Below are positions 53,864-61,686 of a stretch of 64,000 nt of DNA, one piece after another. Origin of the DNA: Armatimonadota bacterium (GTDB taxonomy: Bacteria; Sysuimicrobiota; Sysuimicrobiia; Sysuimicrobiales; Humicultoraceae). The stretch covers positions 1,160,059 through 1,224,058 of the forward strand of contig JAVKHP010000001.1 in assembly GCA_031459855.1 (NCBI GenBank). Reading direction: 5' to 3'. Position 1 is the first letter of the stretch. Each line of letters begins with the position of its first letter. Below the pieces are notes generated by a model, which was not told the origin of the DNA, made no database searches, and worked only from the letters and a program-made list of their open reading frames with translations. The position numbers and the translations under genes were made by a program.

Positions 53864-54355
53864 TCAGAGGAGCAACCCCTCAGCATGCAGCTCCCGGCGC
53901 CAGACATCGAGGTGCGCAATGACTTCGTCGAGCGTACGGTAGACGGCGCCCGCGGCTTCGACGGTGCCCAGCGTGAACGCATTGATCGGCGGTGCACCAG
54001 CAGCGGCCCGCTTCCATGCACGGGCGTCGGTGAGCAGGCCGAGGATACCCTTTTTCGTCTTGTCGTGCTGCATCAGGCCGTAGAAGATGCCGATCTCAGC
54101 TGCGGTGCCGCTGCTGACGTCCGGATCATCCAGCAACGCGACGATTGCGTGGGCGTCTGCGACCATCTTGTAGTCCATCTGGAAGATTTGTGCTGGCGTG
54201 AGGACCTTGCCAGTCGCCCGGTCGATTTCATGCACGACGCCGCGCTCGTGTGGCACCAGGCATACGAAGCCCGCGTCTCGTAGGCGCTCGGCATTACGGG
54301 CGATGAAGGCGCGATGGTACGGGGTGAACAGCGGACCTGCCATGTAGATCTTCAT
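53864..54355 (-). CDS. nucleoside 2-deoxyribosyltransferase-family protein
   Basis: 163 residues from ATG 54355, with AAGGAGA upstream. KIYMAGPLFTPYHRAFIARNAERL is the nucleobase-binding N-terminus, YKMVADAHAIVALLDDPDVSSGTAAEIGIFYGL carries the SGTxxE motif with the nucleophilic Glu, and PPINAFTLGTVEAAGAVY is the C-terminal Asn region. The family covers deoxyribosyltransferases and nucleoside-monophosphate glycosidases such as RCL/DNPH1. An insert with VHEIDRATGKVLTPAQIFQ is between strands. With its Glu-less paralog it may form a complex. Divergent from the cupin gene across a 424-base gap. Confidence 0.88.
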   Translation of the reverse strand: MKIYMAGPLFTPYHRAFIARNAERLRDAGFVCLVPHERGVVHEIDRATGKVLTPAQIFQMDYKMVADAHAIVALLDDPDVSSGTAAEIGIFYGLMQHDKTKKGILGLLTDARAWKRAAAGAPPINAFTLGTVEAAGAVYRTLDEVIAHLDVWRRELHAEGLLL

Positions 54356-54778
54356 GGTGTCTCCTTGGTCGAACGCATCTGTGCAATGATTCCGGCCGGG
54401 GGCACCCGGTCCCCGCGTGCCGATGGTGGTCCCGGGTGGAGGACTGCTGGACCGCATCCCCTGGCCAGGGTCCCTCCCGTGCTCGACGCATTCGCCTACA
54501 CGATCGGTCATTCCCCCTCCGAGGGTTGGCTGCGCCGTTGCCCGAGGGTGAAGTGCGAGGGTTAGGAGGCAGCGTGTGATCGGTTGCGACTTCGTTTTGT
54601 CCTGGCCTGCAGGCGGCGCTTTCGTGGCTGCGCCGGGCTCTGGATCCTCCTGGCGGGAAGGGTGAATGCAGGCGCCGAAGGGTGGGGAACCGTCCGGGTC
54701 GGGGTAGGCGGCGCGCTGTGCACAACCCAATACCATGGGACGGTCGAATGGCGCTCACACTGTAGAGGGGGGACACAG

Positions 54779-55153
54779 ATGCCGCAGGCATCCAGGGCAA
54801 CAGCATTTCAGGTGGAGGTGGCGGAGGGGTTTGAAGGTCGGTACCAGGAAGTGGGTAGCTACACGATTGGGTTCGAAACCTACACCGCCCATGCAGATTT
54901 GACTCCCCTGTTCAAGGGACTCCCAGACGACCGCTGTCAGTGTCCGCACTGGGGCATCGTGCTGCAGGGCAAGCTCGTTTACCACTACGCTGACGGCGAC
55001 GACGTAAGCACCGCGGGAGAAGCGTACTACGCCGCTCCCGGCCACACCCCCGAGATCTTCCCGGACACCGAGGTCGTCGAGTCCAGCCCTACGGTGGAGT
55101 TGAGGAAGACGATGGACGTCGTGATGAAGAACGTTGCGGCGATGGGCGGCTAG
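54779..55153 (+). CDS. single-domain cupin protein
   Basis: 124 residues from ATG 54779, with GAGGGGGG upstream. The barrel motifs are CQCPHWGIVLQGKLVYHYADGDD (first His/Glu-type motif) and GEAYYAAPGHTPEIFPD (second). YEVGSYTIGFETYTAH precedes them. Cytosolic, metal-binding potential through His; role unknown. Its location beside the nucleoside locus, divergent from the transferase pair, is suggestive but not proof. The 424-base region before it has no gene and presumably holds both promoters. Confidence 0.87.
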   Translation: MPQASRATAFQVEVAEGFEGRYQEVGSYTIGFETYTAHADLTPLFKGLPDDRCQCPHWGIVLQGKLVYHYADGDDVSTAGEAYYAAPGHTPEIFPDTEVVESSPTVELRKTMDVVMKNVAAMGG

Positions 55154-55158
55154 GCCGG

Positions 55159-55187
55159 AAGGCCCTGGGCCTCGGGGCCGCGTTTTT
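55159..55187 (+). terminator. terminator after the cupin gene
   Basis: GGCCC (55161) pairs with GGGCC (55174-55178) around TGGGCCTC-G, followed by GCGTTTTT. It is one of the few stems here with a T-run. Confidence 0.65.
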
Positions 55188-55327
55188 CGGGTGTTCAGAG
55201 CGGGATCGTTGCCCCGACGAGGGTGCGGCCCCGGGGGCCGGTCGCACGTTGATTGCCACGGCCGGCCCGCGGTGTTAAGGTGAGAATCTGGAGGCGGCGG
55301 CTATCTGACCGCCGCGTGACGGCAGTA

Positions 55328-55403
55328 GGGCCCTTAGCTCAGCAGGCAGAGCGGCGGGCTTTTAACCCGCGCGTCGGGGGTTCGAGTCCCTCAGGGCCCA
55401 CCA
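55328..55403 (+). tRNA. tRNA-Lys (UUU)
   Basis: Acceptor stem GGGCCCT pairs with AGGGCCC, followed by discriminator A and an encoded CCA (55401-55403). The D arm, anticodon arm GCGGG-CTTTTAA-CCCGC and T arm (GGGGG-TTCGAGT-CCCTC) are all in place. The loop CTTTTAA puts anticodon TTT at 55361-55363, decoding Lys. Confidence 0.97.
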
Positions 55404-55651
55404 TCACGAGCTGCGCAGACCAGGGGCTCGATTGGGCGAGGGTTCGCAAGGTCTGCCCCTGGTGTCGCACGCACCGCGCTCGTGTGGCGTGACGGGCTGA
55501 GCGAGAGCGCAAACTCGGCAAGGCCACCTCGCTAGGCGCGCGCGTTTGCGGCGGACGTGTCGTAGCATTGACGCCCAGCGGTGCGAACACGACACGGCCA
55601 CCGCTGCTGGACGCACTGAGTACGCGGGCCCGCCCGCGCTTCACGGCTTCA

Positions 55652-55780
55652 CTAGATCTCAGCGACCTCGATGACGACGCCTGGTCGCCGGTGCCGTAAA
55701 GCGGTCAGGAGCGCCTCCTCTTGATCGGCGCCCTCCCAGACCAAGCCTCCTGGTGGTTCCCACACTTGAAACCCTGGCAT
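55652..55780 (-). CDS. small 42-residue protein, unknown
   Basis: ATG 55780 has GAGGTG seven bases upstream. The product FQVWEPPGGLVWEGADQEEA...ALRHRRPGVVIEVAEI has an amphipathic middle and no membrane segment. It is too short to recognise. It is reported because the ribosome-binding site and spacing are good; the rest of 55404-56078 holds only the small frame at 55912. Confidence 0.35.
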   Translation of the reverse strand: MPGFQVWEPPGGLVWEGADQEEALLTALRHRRPGVVIEVAEI

Positions 55781-55911
55781 GAGCGTTCACCTCGTGTTCC
55801 TGCGCCCGCTCAGCGCTGTGCTTCGACGCGGCCGTTCATGGGTCCGTGGCGCGCGTAGTTGCGAAGGGCCTGTCCGATGCGGCCGGCGCAGACGTGCACT
55901 GCCTTCGCCTC

Positions 55912-56082
55912 ATGTACGTGACCATCGGGGCAGTGGCGGTGACCGCGCTGGCCGTCTTCCTGGTCCTGGCCAACACGGCGCCGGGGAGCCTTTGCCATTC
56001 CACGGGCGGCGCGTGGGGATTTTCCCGCCGCAGATTTCGGGATGTCCCCGCTATGCTCGCACCGCGGACTGGGGTTGAATGA
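55912..56082 (+). CDS. possible small membrane protein before the ACR3-like gene
   Basis: 56-residue frame starting with a membrane helix (MYVTIGAVAVTALAVFLVLA) followed by SLCHSTGGAWGFSRRR. Its stop overlaps the start of the ACR3-like gene (ATGA), which supports coupling. No good ribosome-binding site is seen. Confidence 0.3.
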   Translation: MYVTIGAVAVTALAVFLVLANTAPGSLCHSTGGAWGFSRRRFRDVPAMLAPRTGVE

Positions 56083-57188
56083 GGATGGACCTGTACGACA
56101 GGAGGCCGCAGGTGACGCCGCCATCGCCCGCCCTGGCACTGGAGACGACGCTGGGCCGCCTCGATCGCCTGCAGCCGTTCTTGCTGCTGAGCGCCATCGC
56201 CGTAGGGTTGGCCCTGGCGGCGATGGCTCCGACGGTGGCGGCACGACTGGCCCCCGTGGTCACAGGTGGCGTATTCCTGGTCATCTACTTCATCATGCTT
56301 GGCGTGAGCGCACGAGGTGTCATGCGGGCCTTCGCGCGCTGGAAACCGGCCACGGTGGCGGTCGGGATCAATTTCGTGGTGACACCCGCGCTCGCCTGGG
56401 TGCTCGGGTATCTGTTTCTGCGCGGCGACCCGGACATTTGGGTGGGGCTCATCCTCTACCTGGTCACGCCCTGCATCGGTTGGTATCTCGTGTTCACCGA
56501 ATTGGCCAGCGGCGACGTCGAACTCGGTGTCAGCCTCTTGTTCTGGAATGTGGTGCTGCAGATCGTCCTCCTGCCAGTCTACATGGTGGTGCTCGCCGGC
56601 GCCGTCGTCCACATCGAACCCTCCGCCATCCTACGCAGCGTGCTCGTCTTCTTGGTCGTGCCGTTTCTGCTGGCGGGTGGCACACGCTGGAGCCTGGGCC
56701 GCGCCGGCATTTCCATCGAGCTTGCCAAGCAGCGCCTCAGGCTTCCCTACCTGAAAACGGGCACGCTGATGGCGGTTGTCGCCTCCATGTTTGCATCCCA
56801 GGGGTCCGTGGTGTTCGCGAATCCGGCCGTAGTGGTGAAAATGATCCTGCCGGGGCTTGGCTTTTTCGCGACGGCGTTCGGCATGAGTGTCGTGGCGGCC
56901 CGGCTCTTTGGGCTCGCGTACCATGAGTTTGCGTTGCTCGTCTTCACCACCTCGGCCCGCAACTCCGAAGCTTCCCTCGCCGTGGCGGTCACCGCGTTCG
57001 CCAGCCCGCTGGTGGCGCTCACCGTGGTGATCGGGCCGAGTATCGAGCTGCCCGTGCTGATCCTCATGCTGCACGCCGTGCTGTGGATACGACAGCAGGA
57101 ATGGTTCGTCGGGTCCCGTGTGGACAGTGCTCGACGGGCGGTGGCAGCGGACGGTCCGCTGCGCCACCGTCCGCTGCACCGACGGTAG
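56079..57188 (+). CDS. ACR3/BASS-family carrier (arsenite or organic-anion transporter)
   Basis: 369 residues with about ten helices. After a ~30-residue N-terminus, FLLLSAIAVGLALAAMAP starts the fold. GVFLVIYFIMLGVSARGVMRAFARWK, FVVTPALAWVLGYLFL and LILYLVTPCIGWYLVFTELASGDVELGVSLL carry the conserved Thr-Pro-Cys of ACR3-type arsenite exporters. TTSARNSEASLAVAVTAFASPLVAL is the ACR3/BASS discontinuous-helix signature. No arsR, arsC or As-responsive promoter is visible beside it, so a role as anion or bile-acid-type carrier remains possible. Confidence 0.88.
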   Translation: MRMDLYDRRPQVTPPSPALALETTLGRLDRLQPFLLLSAIAVGLALAAMAPTVAARLAPVVTGGVFLVIYFIMLGVSARGVMRAFARWKPATVAVGINFVVTPALAWVLGYLFLRGDPDIWVGLILYLVTPCIGWYLVFTELASGDVELGVSLLFWNVVLQIVLLPVYMVVLAGAVVHIEPSAILRSVLVFLVVPFLLAGGTRWSLGRAGISIELAKQRLRLPYLKTGTLMAVVASMFASQGSVVFANPAVVVKMILPGLGFFATAFGMSVVAARLFGLAYHEFALLVFTTSARNSEASLAVAVTAFASPLVALTVVIGPSIELPVLILMLHAVLWIRQQEWFVGSRVDSARRAVAADGPLRHRPLHRR

Positions 57189-57239
57189 GCGGACGGGCAT
57201 CGAGCATGTGATACGAGGGCGTGGACCTTCAGAGTCTCT

Positions 57240-58208
57240 TCAGGGCGCAAACGCCTCGTGGGCGTCAGAAGGTCGACTGCCGCCGACGGTGAGCCCGCCC
57301 CCCGGCACGTAGATCCATGCGCCCACAGCCGCGGCGCCGGTCCCGTGGCGCGGGGTGGGCATGGGCGCCATAGCTACCCAGCGATCTGCCTGGGGGTCGT
57401 AGGCGTCGTTGTCCGGGAAGACGCCGCCCGTCTCCTCGCCCCCGAACACGTAGATGCGCCCGCGCAGCACCGCTGCTGCCACGCCGCTGCGCGGCTTCGG
57501 GAGCGGCGCGCGCTCCTCCCATCGGTCGCGGGTGGGGTCGTAGACATGGTGGATGGCGCGGTTGTTGGCGAAGGTGTTGAAGCGGCCTCCGATGGCGTGG
57601 ATGCGCCCGTCGAGCACCACCAGGCCCAGGTGGTCGCGCGGGCCCGGAAGCGGGGCGCGGGCGTGCCAGCGGTCCGCCGTGGGGTCGTAGACCTCGTGCG
57701 TGCCGACGCTCTGCTGGTCGCGGCCGCCGACGAGGTGGAGCAGGCCGCCCAGCTCGACCGCCGAGGCCGCCCCGCGGGGCGCCGGCAGGGGCGCGATGCG
57801 CTCCCAGTGGTTTGCGGCGGCGTCGTAGACGTAGGCGTCCGCCACGGCGTTCCGGTTCTGCTCCACGAATCCGCCAAACGCCCAGATGCGTCCCCGACTG
57901 CCCACCACCGCGACGTGGTTGAGGCCTCTGGGCATCGGGGCGAGGTCGCGCCAGGCGTCCGCCTGCGGGTCGTAGGCCTGGGTGTAGGGCTGGTCGACGC
58001 GGCCATGGGCGTATCCCGCGATCACGTACACCTTGCCGTCGAGGGCCGCGACGCTGACTTCCGTGCGGGGGAATGGCAGTGAGGCCCGCCGTACCCAGCG
58101 TCCGGACGTCTCGGCGGCCGCCCCCCGCGTCGCGTGCCCCATACCGACGGCCGGGGCGACGACCGTGCCAGCCACCACCGTCAGGAACTGCCGCCGTGTG
58201 ATTTCCAT
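57240..58208 (-). CDS. exported kelch-repeat beta-propeller protein
   Basis: 322 residues. TRRQFLTVVAGTVVAPAVGMGHA is a twin-arginine signal (residues 4-26). Six kelch blades follow, each with a Gly-Gly/Gly-Xaa pair, Tyr-Asp-Pro and Trp: KVYVIAGYAHGR, IWAFGGFVEQNR, LLHLVGGRDQQS, IHAIGGRFNTF, IYVFGGEETGG, WIYVPGGGLTVGG, with YDPQADAWRDLAPMP, YDPTADRWHARAPLP and similar between them. No catalytic domain is joined. Presumably a binding or scaffold propeller outside the membrane. Its ATG is about 50 bases from the pyruvyltransferase stop and in the same direction. Confidence 0.93.
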   Translation of the reverse strand: MEITRRQFLTVVAGTVVAPAVGMGHATRGAAAETSGRWVRRASLPFPRTEVSVAALDGKVYVIAGYAHGRVDQPYTQAYDPQADAWRDLAPMPRGLNHVAVVGSRGRIWAFGGFVEQNRNAVADAYVYDAAANHWERIAPLPAPRGAASAVELGGLLHLVGGRDQQSVGTHEVYDPTADRWHARAPLPGPRDHLGLVVLDGRIHAIGGRFNTFANNRAIHHVYDPTRDRWEERAPLPKPRSGVAAAVLRGRIYVFGGEETGGVFPDNDAYDPQADRWVAMAPMPTPRHGTGAAAVGAWIYVPGGGLTVGGSRPSDAHEAFAP

Positions 58209-58254
58209 GGTCTCCTCCTCACCTCATGGCGTGCATCCCGTCAGCGCGTGGTCG

Positions 58255-59484
58255 CTACGCGAGAGGGCCCCCACGGGGCCCTGCGGCGGCCGGCGTCGAC
58301 TGCGCGAACGCCGCGGCGACGTGCAGCGCCTCGTCGAGCGTTCGGGCCCAGTGGACGAGGCGTGAGGGCTGTGTCCAGGTCCGGACGAAGCGCCGGAGCT
58401 TCCCGTAGCGGTCGTCGAGCAGCACGTGCGGTCGTTCCAGCAGCATCGCCAGGATGTGGCCGTGCAGGCGGTCGGTGACGACGACGTCGCTGTCGGCGAT
58501 CAGCCGGACGCCCCTGTGCACCAGCCACGTCGCCAGGGCGTCGTAGGCGGTGAGGCGGGCAGACACCGCGGGAGACACAAGCGGGACGTCGGCCGCTGTC
58601 CACCGGGCCATCCGCAGGCGAAGATCGGCCAGCATGATACGCGCGACGTACCGGACGAGCGCTGCCCAGTCGCGGCCCGCGATCGTGACCCAGTCGACCG
58701 CCTGCGGATGCTGTCCTCTGGTCAGTGCCGCTTCGTGGTCCCTGCGGAGCAGGAGGAGCACGCGCCGTGTAGGGGCCGGTGCTGCCAGCGGGGCGGCGGC
58801 CCCGGGCAGGGGATCGAGCGCAAACGCGGGGTCCGGACACAGGACTGCACGGACACGGAGCTCCTGGTCGACGATCCGCAGGCTCTCGGTATCCCGGACC
58901 AGCACGGTGAGGTCGGGATGCCGCCGGAGGACGGCGCCCGCGCGCTCGAGGGCCGCCCGCTGCACGAAGGTGACCGTCTGCGGCAGCAACACGATGGGGC
59001 GGTCGGGGCACGCCGCGACGACCGTCTCGCAGAACACCTCGTGGACCGGCCAGAGATCACCCAGCTTGCCACCGCCGTGGAAGAGGATGGGGGTGGCGCG
59101 CGGCAGCCTCCGCACCACGGTCGCGCTGAAGGTTCTGCGGTCGGCGGTGTAGAGCACCCGAATCCCGCATCGGTCGAGCAGCGTGCGCTCGCCGGCCCAG
59201 ATGAGGCTGTCGCCCACGTTGGTGCGGTTGGGGAAGTCGAGCAGCGCGCACGTGCGTGTAGCCCCCAGCACCGCCCGGAGGACGTCGTGCAGCGTGCCCC
59301 GCAGCGCGGCGACCAGACCCGTGCCGGCGGAGGGGACAGCGACACCCCGACCACGAAGATCCCGGAGGTGGGTAGCACGGTGGATTCCAGACGCGTGGTG
59401 CACGGACACGATCTGCCCCCTTGGGCGGACGCCCCATGCATAGGACGCCACGGGCACGGAAACGGTTTGTTCGTACCAGCGCAT
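58255..59484 (-). CDS. polysaccharide pyruvyl transferase-family protein
   Basis: 409 residues from ATG 59484; no good ribosome-binding site supports this start, and the true one may be further in. Family blocks: CALLDFPNRTNVGDSLIWAGERTLL, TPILFHGGGKLGDLWPVHE, RPIVLLPQTVTFVQRAALE, VLVRDTESLRIVD and VVVTDRLHGHILAMLLERPHVLLDDRYGKLR (the C-terminal DRLHG motif). These are CsaB/EpsI-type transferases that move pyruvyl groups onto cell-wall or exopolysaccharide sugars. No glycosyltransferase neighbours are seen. Confidence 0.9.
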   Translation of the reverse strand: MRWYEQTVSVPVASYAWGVRPRGQIVSVHHASGIHRATHLRDLRGRGVAVPSAGTGLVAALRGTLHDVLRAVLGATRTCALLDFPNRTNVGDSLIWAGERTLLDRCGIRVLYTADRRTFSATVVRRLPRATPILFHGGGKLGDLWPVHEVFCETVVAACPDRPIVLLPQTVTFVQRAALERAGAVLRRHPDLTVLVRDTESLRIVDQELRVRAVLCPDPAFALDPLPGAAAPLAAPAPTRRVLLLLRRDHEAALTRGQHPQAVDWVTIAGRDWAALVRYVARIMLADLRLRMARWTAADVPLVSPAVSARLTAYDALATWLVHRGVRLIADSDVVVTDRLHGHILAMLLERPHVLLDDRYGKLRRFVRTWTQPSRLVHWARTLDEALHVAAAFAQSTPAAAGPRGGPLA

Positions 59485-59542
59485 CGCGAGGCCGGCGCGG
59501 CAGCGTGCGTCGGGGAGCCCCCGTGCGCCGCCCGGTGAGCCC

Positions 59543-60073
59543 GTGACGGTCCACCCGCCCCGCAGCAAGGGGCAGATCGTGTTTGAGTTCGTGCGCCCGC
59601 CGGACCGGCGCGTCGCGTTCACGGCGCACCTGCTCGAGGCCACCGAGCACCTCATCGTGGTTGCCCACGACCTGGCGCCGTCGCGTCCCCTCGACTACGA
59701 TGGTGTGCCGGTGCTGGCAGCCGGGTATGGGGCCGTGTGGTTCCTGTTCAAGGACCAGCCCTTCGACGTGGGCCGGATCTACCGCCCCGATGGGACCTGG
59801 ACGGGGTACTACGTCGACGTGCTGGAGCCGGTGCGGTGGCAGGATGCGGACCCGCACACCCTGGACCCTCTCGTGGACCTCTTCCTCGACCTCTGGATCG
59901 CGCCCGACGGCAGGCACCTGGTGCTCGACGAAGACGAGTTCGCGGCGGCCGTGCGCCTGGGGCACCTGACCCCCACGCAGGCGGCCCACGCCCGCGCGGT
60001 CCTGGACGCGCTCGTGGCGGCCACCGCACGGGGCGAATTCCCGCCGGAGGTCGTGCGGACGTACGCCCTGTAA
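59543..60073 (+). CDS. DUF402 family protein
   Basis: 176 residues from GTG 59543. YDGVPVLAAGYGAVWFLFKDQPFDVGRIYRPDGTWTGYYVDVLEPV is the FomD/DUF402 core, with YYVDV followed by LVDLFLDLWIAPDGRHLVLDEDEF, the conserved Asp-Leu-x-Leu-Asp block. Some members hydrolyse nucleoside diphosphates or CMP-linked intermediates; others are of unknown role. Divergent from the pyruvyltransferase gene. Confidence 0.9.
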   Translation: MTVHPPRSKGQIVFEFVRPPDRRVAFTAHLLEATEHLIVVAHDLAPSRPLDYDGVPVLAAGYGAVWFLFKDQPFDVGRIYRPDGTWTGYYVDVLEPVRWQDADPHTLDPLVDLFLDLWIAPDGRHLVLDEDEFAAAVRLGHLTPTQAAHARAVLDALVAATARGEFPPEVVRTYAL

Positions 60074-60160
60074 CGGCCCGCGCCGGGGTGTGGTGATGCG
60101 GGCTGGGGCTACCGCCTGCTTCCGCGGCGGGCAACGGGGATGCCCCGAGGCAAAGCGCTG

Positions 60161-60273
60161 CCCGACAGCGCGGCGCAGGCCGGGCAGGCGTCTACCGTCG
60201 TCCTACGCGCACGACGCAGCGACGAGTGTACGCCCGACAGTCCGGTACAGGCCGCGCAGCCGTCTACCGGTCG
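60161..60273. repeat. 72-bp duplication at the 3' end of the SYLF gene
   Basis: CCCGACAGCGCGGCGCAGGC at 60161 reappears as CCCGACAGTCCGGTACAGGC at 60233, and both continue through GTCTACCG. The right copy contains the stop codon and last codon of the SYLF gene; the left copy is the downstream duplicate. Confidence 0.75.
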
Positions 60274-60827
60274 ATCTTCGAGATCTTCGCGCCTTCCAGC
60301 GTCAGGTTGTACATCAAGCCCTTCTGGCCGATCACGAAGCCCACGATGGGCTTGTTGGCTTTTTGCGTGTCGATCGATGCGTCGGCGCCCAGGTCGACGA
60401 GCACCACCGAGCCGTTCACGCCCACCTGCCAGCCGGTGCTGGCGCGGAAGTCGGCCAGCGCCTTGCTGTCGAGGAAGACGATGATGATGTCCTTCTTCTG
60501 GGCGCCCAGCTGTAGCCCGATGGAGGCGGCGGCCAGGCTGTAGTAGGCGACCGTGCGTCCGCCGATGCGCAGCGCGCCTTCGCCGTACTCGCCGCCGACG
60601 CCGATGCCGGCCTTGATGACGCCGGGGAAGACCAGCACGCCCTTGGCGGTCCGGAGGAACTCGCGGGCGCCCTTGACTTTCTGCATGAACTGGTCCAGCA
60701 CGGCGTCCACGCCGGCGTCGATCTCCTTCGCCGTCTTGGCGGACGCCGACGGTGCCAGCGCAAGCGTTGCTGCCATCGCGAGGACGACCGCCACCAGGAC
60801 CCTCCGACCAGCTGCGCTGCGGTCCAT
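60264..60827 (-). CDS. exported SYLF/Ysc84-domain lipid-binding protein
   Basis: 187 residues from ATG 60827, with GGAGGTGGGC upstream. GRRVLVAVVLAMAATLALAPSASA is a signal peptide. The SYLF domain runs from KTAKEIDAGVDAVLDQFMQ through GVLVFPGVIKAGIGVGGEYGEGALRIGGRTVAYYSLAAASIGLQLGAQKKD to LMYNLTLEGAKISKIDR. These proteins bind phosphoinositides or lipids and sit at the cell envelope. Its 3' end is duplicated in the intergenic region. Confidence 0.93.
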   Translation of the reverse strand: MDRSAAGRRVLVAVVLAMAATLALAPSASAKTAKEIDAGVDAVLDQFMQKVKGAREFLRTAKGVLVFPGVIKAGIGVGGEYGEGALRIGGRTVAYYSLAAASIGLQLGAQKKDIIIVFLDSKALADFRASTGWQVGVNGSVVLVDLGADASIDTQKANKPIVGFVIGQKGLMYNLTLEGAKISKIDR

Positions 60828-60969
60828 CGCCCACCTCCGTGTCGTCGCCAGGCGTCCAGGGCTGTGCCGGCGACGAAAGATGCGGTTCCGTGGAACCGTT
60901 ACCCGCCCGGCACGGAGATACCTGCTCGGGGCGCGGTGGTGCGGGCGACCGCTCGCTGCTGACAACGCC

Positions 60970-61000
60970 GCGGGCCCGGGCGCGCAGCGCCCGGGCCCGC
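60970..61000. terminator. perfect 14-bp GC hairpin downstream of the cold-shock gene
   Basis: A 14-base stem (GCGGGCCCGGGCGC) pairs exactly across a GCA loop, 70 bases after the cold-shock stop on the minus strand. Same size and loop as the hairpin at 8174-8204 and no T-run. Confidence 0.65.
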
Positions 61001-61069
61001 TAGGCTCATCATCCCGCTGACAGCCGTCCCCTTCTCCTGTCAGGCGGGAGACGGCGCGGGGCCGCCCGG

Positions 61070-61276
61070 TTAGCCGATCGGGCGCACCCGCGTGGCCTGC
61101 GGTCCCTTCTGGCCCTGGGTCTGCGTGTACTCGACCTTCTGCCCCTCGACCAGCGATCGGTAGCCGTCGCCCTCGATGCCGCTGAAGTGCACGAAGAGAT
61201 CCTTCGTGCCGTCGTCGGGTGTGATGAACCCGTAGCCCTTCTCGTTGCTGAACCACTTCACGGTGCCTGTTGCCAT
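61070..61276 (-). CDS. cold-shock domain protein
   Basis: 68 residues from ATG 61276, with AGGTGGCAGG upstream. [22 protein letters not shown] has RNP1 (KGYGFI) and [13 protein letters not shown] has RNP2 (DLFVHF). [14 protein letters not shown] closes the OB fold. Binds single-stranded RNA/DNA and prevents structure. Length and motifs are typical of CspA-type proteins. Confidence 0.95.
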   Translation of the reverse strand: MATGTVKWFSNEKGYGFITPDDGTKDLFVHFSGIEGDGYRSLVEGQKVEYTQTQGQKGPQATRVRPIG

Positions 61277-61450
61277 CGTCCTGCCACCTTTGCTGCAAGC
61301 TACCACAGACGCCTTGCCCTCTGCGATGCCCGGCCATTGTCTCACGGGTTGGGCACGAGCGCAAGACCACCGGCTGGCCGCGCCACGAGGCCCGGCTGCC
61401 AGGTAACCGCAGCGGACGGGAACCTCTGGGTGCCCTCTGGGGAAGCGCCC

Positions 61451-61564
61451 GCTGCCGCGTTCCTGCCGGTGCCGACCATCGACGGCAGATGGATCGTAGT
61501 GGCACACGAACCGGGGCTGGGCTGCCGCGTTCCTGCCGGTGCCGATCACCGACGACGGATGGAG
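61451..61564. repeat. 70-bp tandem duplication upstream of the MBL gene
   Basis: GCTGCCGCGTTCCTGCCGGT starts at 61451 and 61521, with near-identity for about 44 bases each. It lies in the 411-base gap between the cold-shock and metallo-beta-lactamase genes, which has no other gene. Confidence 0.75.
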
Positions 61565-61686
61565 CAGCTGACCACGTCTCCAGGTGGCACGCGTTGCCGC
61601 GCCCGTGTCGCGCAGGCCCGCGGCGGACGCGCGCGAATATCAGCGGATGGCGCCGATTCGGCAGCGCGATGGGAGGAGGTCATCTT

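Noticed and set aside
55339-55644. Minus-strand frame across tRNA-Lys ending in EGLEPPTRGLKARRSAC
   Set aside because: This is the well-known artefact made by translating the antisense of a tRNA gene; the tRNA explains it.
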